A stretch of DNA of 64,000 bases, taken from contig JAFULF010000037.1 of NCBI GenBank assembly GCA_017483225.1, positions 62,001-126,000 of the forward strand, given 5' to 3'. The position numbers and the translations under genes were made by a program. Under the pieces are notes generated by a model. That model searched no databases, had not been told where the DNA came from, and worked only from the letters and a program-made list of their open reading frames with translations. The DNA comes from Alistipes sp. (lineage in GTDB: Bacteria > Bacteroidota > Bacteroidia > Bacteroidales > Rikenellaceae). Shown piece after piece: positions 63,342 through 64,000 of the stretch (position 1 is its first letter; the number at the start of each line of letters is the position of its first letter).

Positions 63342-63355
63342 TGTGCGAAATAAAT

Positions 63356-63394
63356 GATTATCGCCGAGTAGGACCTATCTACTCGGCGATAATC
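63356..63394. terminator. Bidirectional terminator between mazG and the barrel gene
   Basis: A perfect 16-bp stem (63356-63371 with 63379-63394; GATTATCGCCGAGTAG) and a 7-nt loop. It lies between convergent genes. Confidence 0.88.
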
Positions 63395-63425
63395 TTATGC
63401 TTGTGGCTGACGTGATGCGAGCTCG

Positions 63426-64000
63426 CTATTTGCCAAAACGAACACCTAATTTAACATATCCCATAGGTACTACTGCGTTTCCTACAACGGGCATTTGGTA
63501 GCCGGCTCCAAATGAGAATCGGCGATAATCGAAACCTGCGCCAACGCTCATATAAAATCCCGCAGCCGCTCCACCTTCGGTAACATATGCTGCTCCTCCG
63601 AATGATAGGTCAAATCTTGGATAGAATCTTTTAACAGAGGTTGGTATATAACCTTTTATATCGGATGTAAATGTGATGAATGTATCCCATTCTGTATAAC
63701 GATAAGCTATATACGGATTATTTTCGTAATAATCGAAACCTTTTGCGATGAGATTGTGCCAACCGAAACCACCTCCGATATAGAAGTATTTTGAAGTACG
63801 CACACCGAAGGTGAAGTCGAGAGAAGGACCTCCGAAACTATTGCCGAAATCGGCACCTAAATAACTATATCCCTGAAATTTAGCTTTTGAGAAATTGCTG
63901 TAATAAGTCTTCTTTGCGACTGTTCGAGTGTGTCTATATTCTTCAAAAGTGTCTTTCTGTCCATTTGCATACTTGATGAAGAAGATTTCAGACTTTGGCA
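63426..64000 (-). CDS. Outer-membrane beta-barrel protein, 5' end cut by window edge
   Basis: The frame is open on the minus strand from base 64000 to the stop at 63426, so at least 191 codons are present and the start lies beyond the window. Alternating beta strands rich in Gly/Tyr/Phe (YFYIGGGFGWHNLIAKGFDY, FSFGAGYQMPVVGNAVVPMG) and the terminal KLGVRFGK point to an outer-membrane barrel. It may be followed upstream by a soluble part (QKDTFEEYRHTRTVAKKTY). No catalytic motif is seen. Codon use is clearly more AT-rich than in mazG. The GTG at 63803 is internal. Confidence 0.7.
   Translation of the reverse strand, partial: PKSEIFFIKYANGQKDTFEEYRHTRTVAKKTYYSNFSKAKFQGYSYLGADFGNSFGGPSLDFTFGVRTSKYFYIGGGFGWHNLIAKGFDYYENNPYIAYRYTEWDTFITFTSDIKGYIPTSVKRFYPRFDLSFGGAAYVTEGGAAAGFYMSVGAGFDYRRFSFGAGYQMPVVGNAVVPMGYVKLGVRFGK

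Overview
The window is chromosomal DNA of a Bacteroidota bacterium. The most likely placement is Bacteroidales with a Rikenellaceae/Alistipes-like flavour, but that rank is inferred from gene content only. Promoters follow the Bacteroidetes pattern (TTTG, 19-21 nt, TAnnTTTG), many genes start only a few bases after the -7 box, and Shine-Dalgarno sites are rare. Family-typical genes include BspA-like LRR and coiled-coil lipoproteins, FloA with NfeD, a large-insert signal peptidase I, a solo dnaA without dnaN or gyrB, and a UbiA/MqnP-like prenyltransferase. Most of the sequence is housekeeping, with moderately GC-rich coding regions separated by AT-rich gaps full of short palindromic repeats.

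Layout. 1-3.3 kb: end of cdaA, a gene-poor stretch with a possible 53-aa membrane peptide, and an XRE-type regulator next to an array of TTACA-NN-TGTAA palindromes. 3.3-7.5 kb (minus): recA, rel, a small membrane protein, HIT. 7.6-12.3 kb: a zinc-ribbon protein, a 29-aa peptide with a strong ribosome site, a 995-aa LRR lipoprotein and a WYL regulator. 12.3-16.3 kb: a 135-bp tandem repeat, dnaA, and a divergent phosphohexose mutase. 16.3-21.6 kb: a repeat-bracketed lipoprotein gene and gdhA. 21.6-25 kb (minus): znuB-like permease, lptG/F-like permease, fmt. 25-32.6 kb (plus): mtaB, then an operon of an output-less four-helix sensor, trkH, a SPOR-like protein, NfeD, floA and a QueG-like protein. 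32.8-40.1 kb (minus): a tight dapB-lepB-yigZ-uvrA-M16 peptidase-O-methyltransferase operon. 40.2-45.7 kb: truA, a membrane protein with a Cys tail, lpdA, a C69 dipeptidase, a YggS-type PLP protein. 46-47.4 kb: a RepA-like ATPase with an unusual Walker A, bracketed by direct copies of a palindromic repeat. 47.8-52.5 kb (plus): yicC-gmk-nadD-ddl-DUF3109-M23/LysM operon. 52.5-53.1 kb: repeats, a 118-bp inverted repeat, a 27-bp copy of a tRNA-Gly 3' end, and tRNA-Gly(CCC). 53-64 kb: acyl-CoA synthetase, lepA, ubiA/mqnP, pheT, a GH20 hexosaminidase, mazG, and the end of an outer-membrane barrel gene.

How it fits together. The genes cover stress and genome maintenance (recA, rel, uvrA, mazG), envelope building (lepB, ddl, M23, lptG, GH20), translation and tRNA modification (fmt, mtaB, truA, lepA, pheT, tRNA-Gly), and K+/second-messenger physiology (cdaA, trkH). 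The accessory signal lies between genes: at least four families of short palindromic or tandem repeats recur across the window. No CRISPR array, prophage, transposase or complete defence system was seen. The strongest candidates for new biology are the regulator with its palindrome array, the repeat-bracketed ATPase, the dispersed AGGGAGATT/CTCCTTAAA hairpin family, and the tRNA-adjacent duplication with its cruciform-capable inverted repeat.
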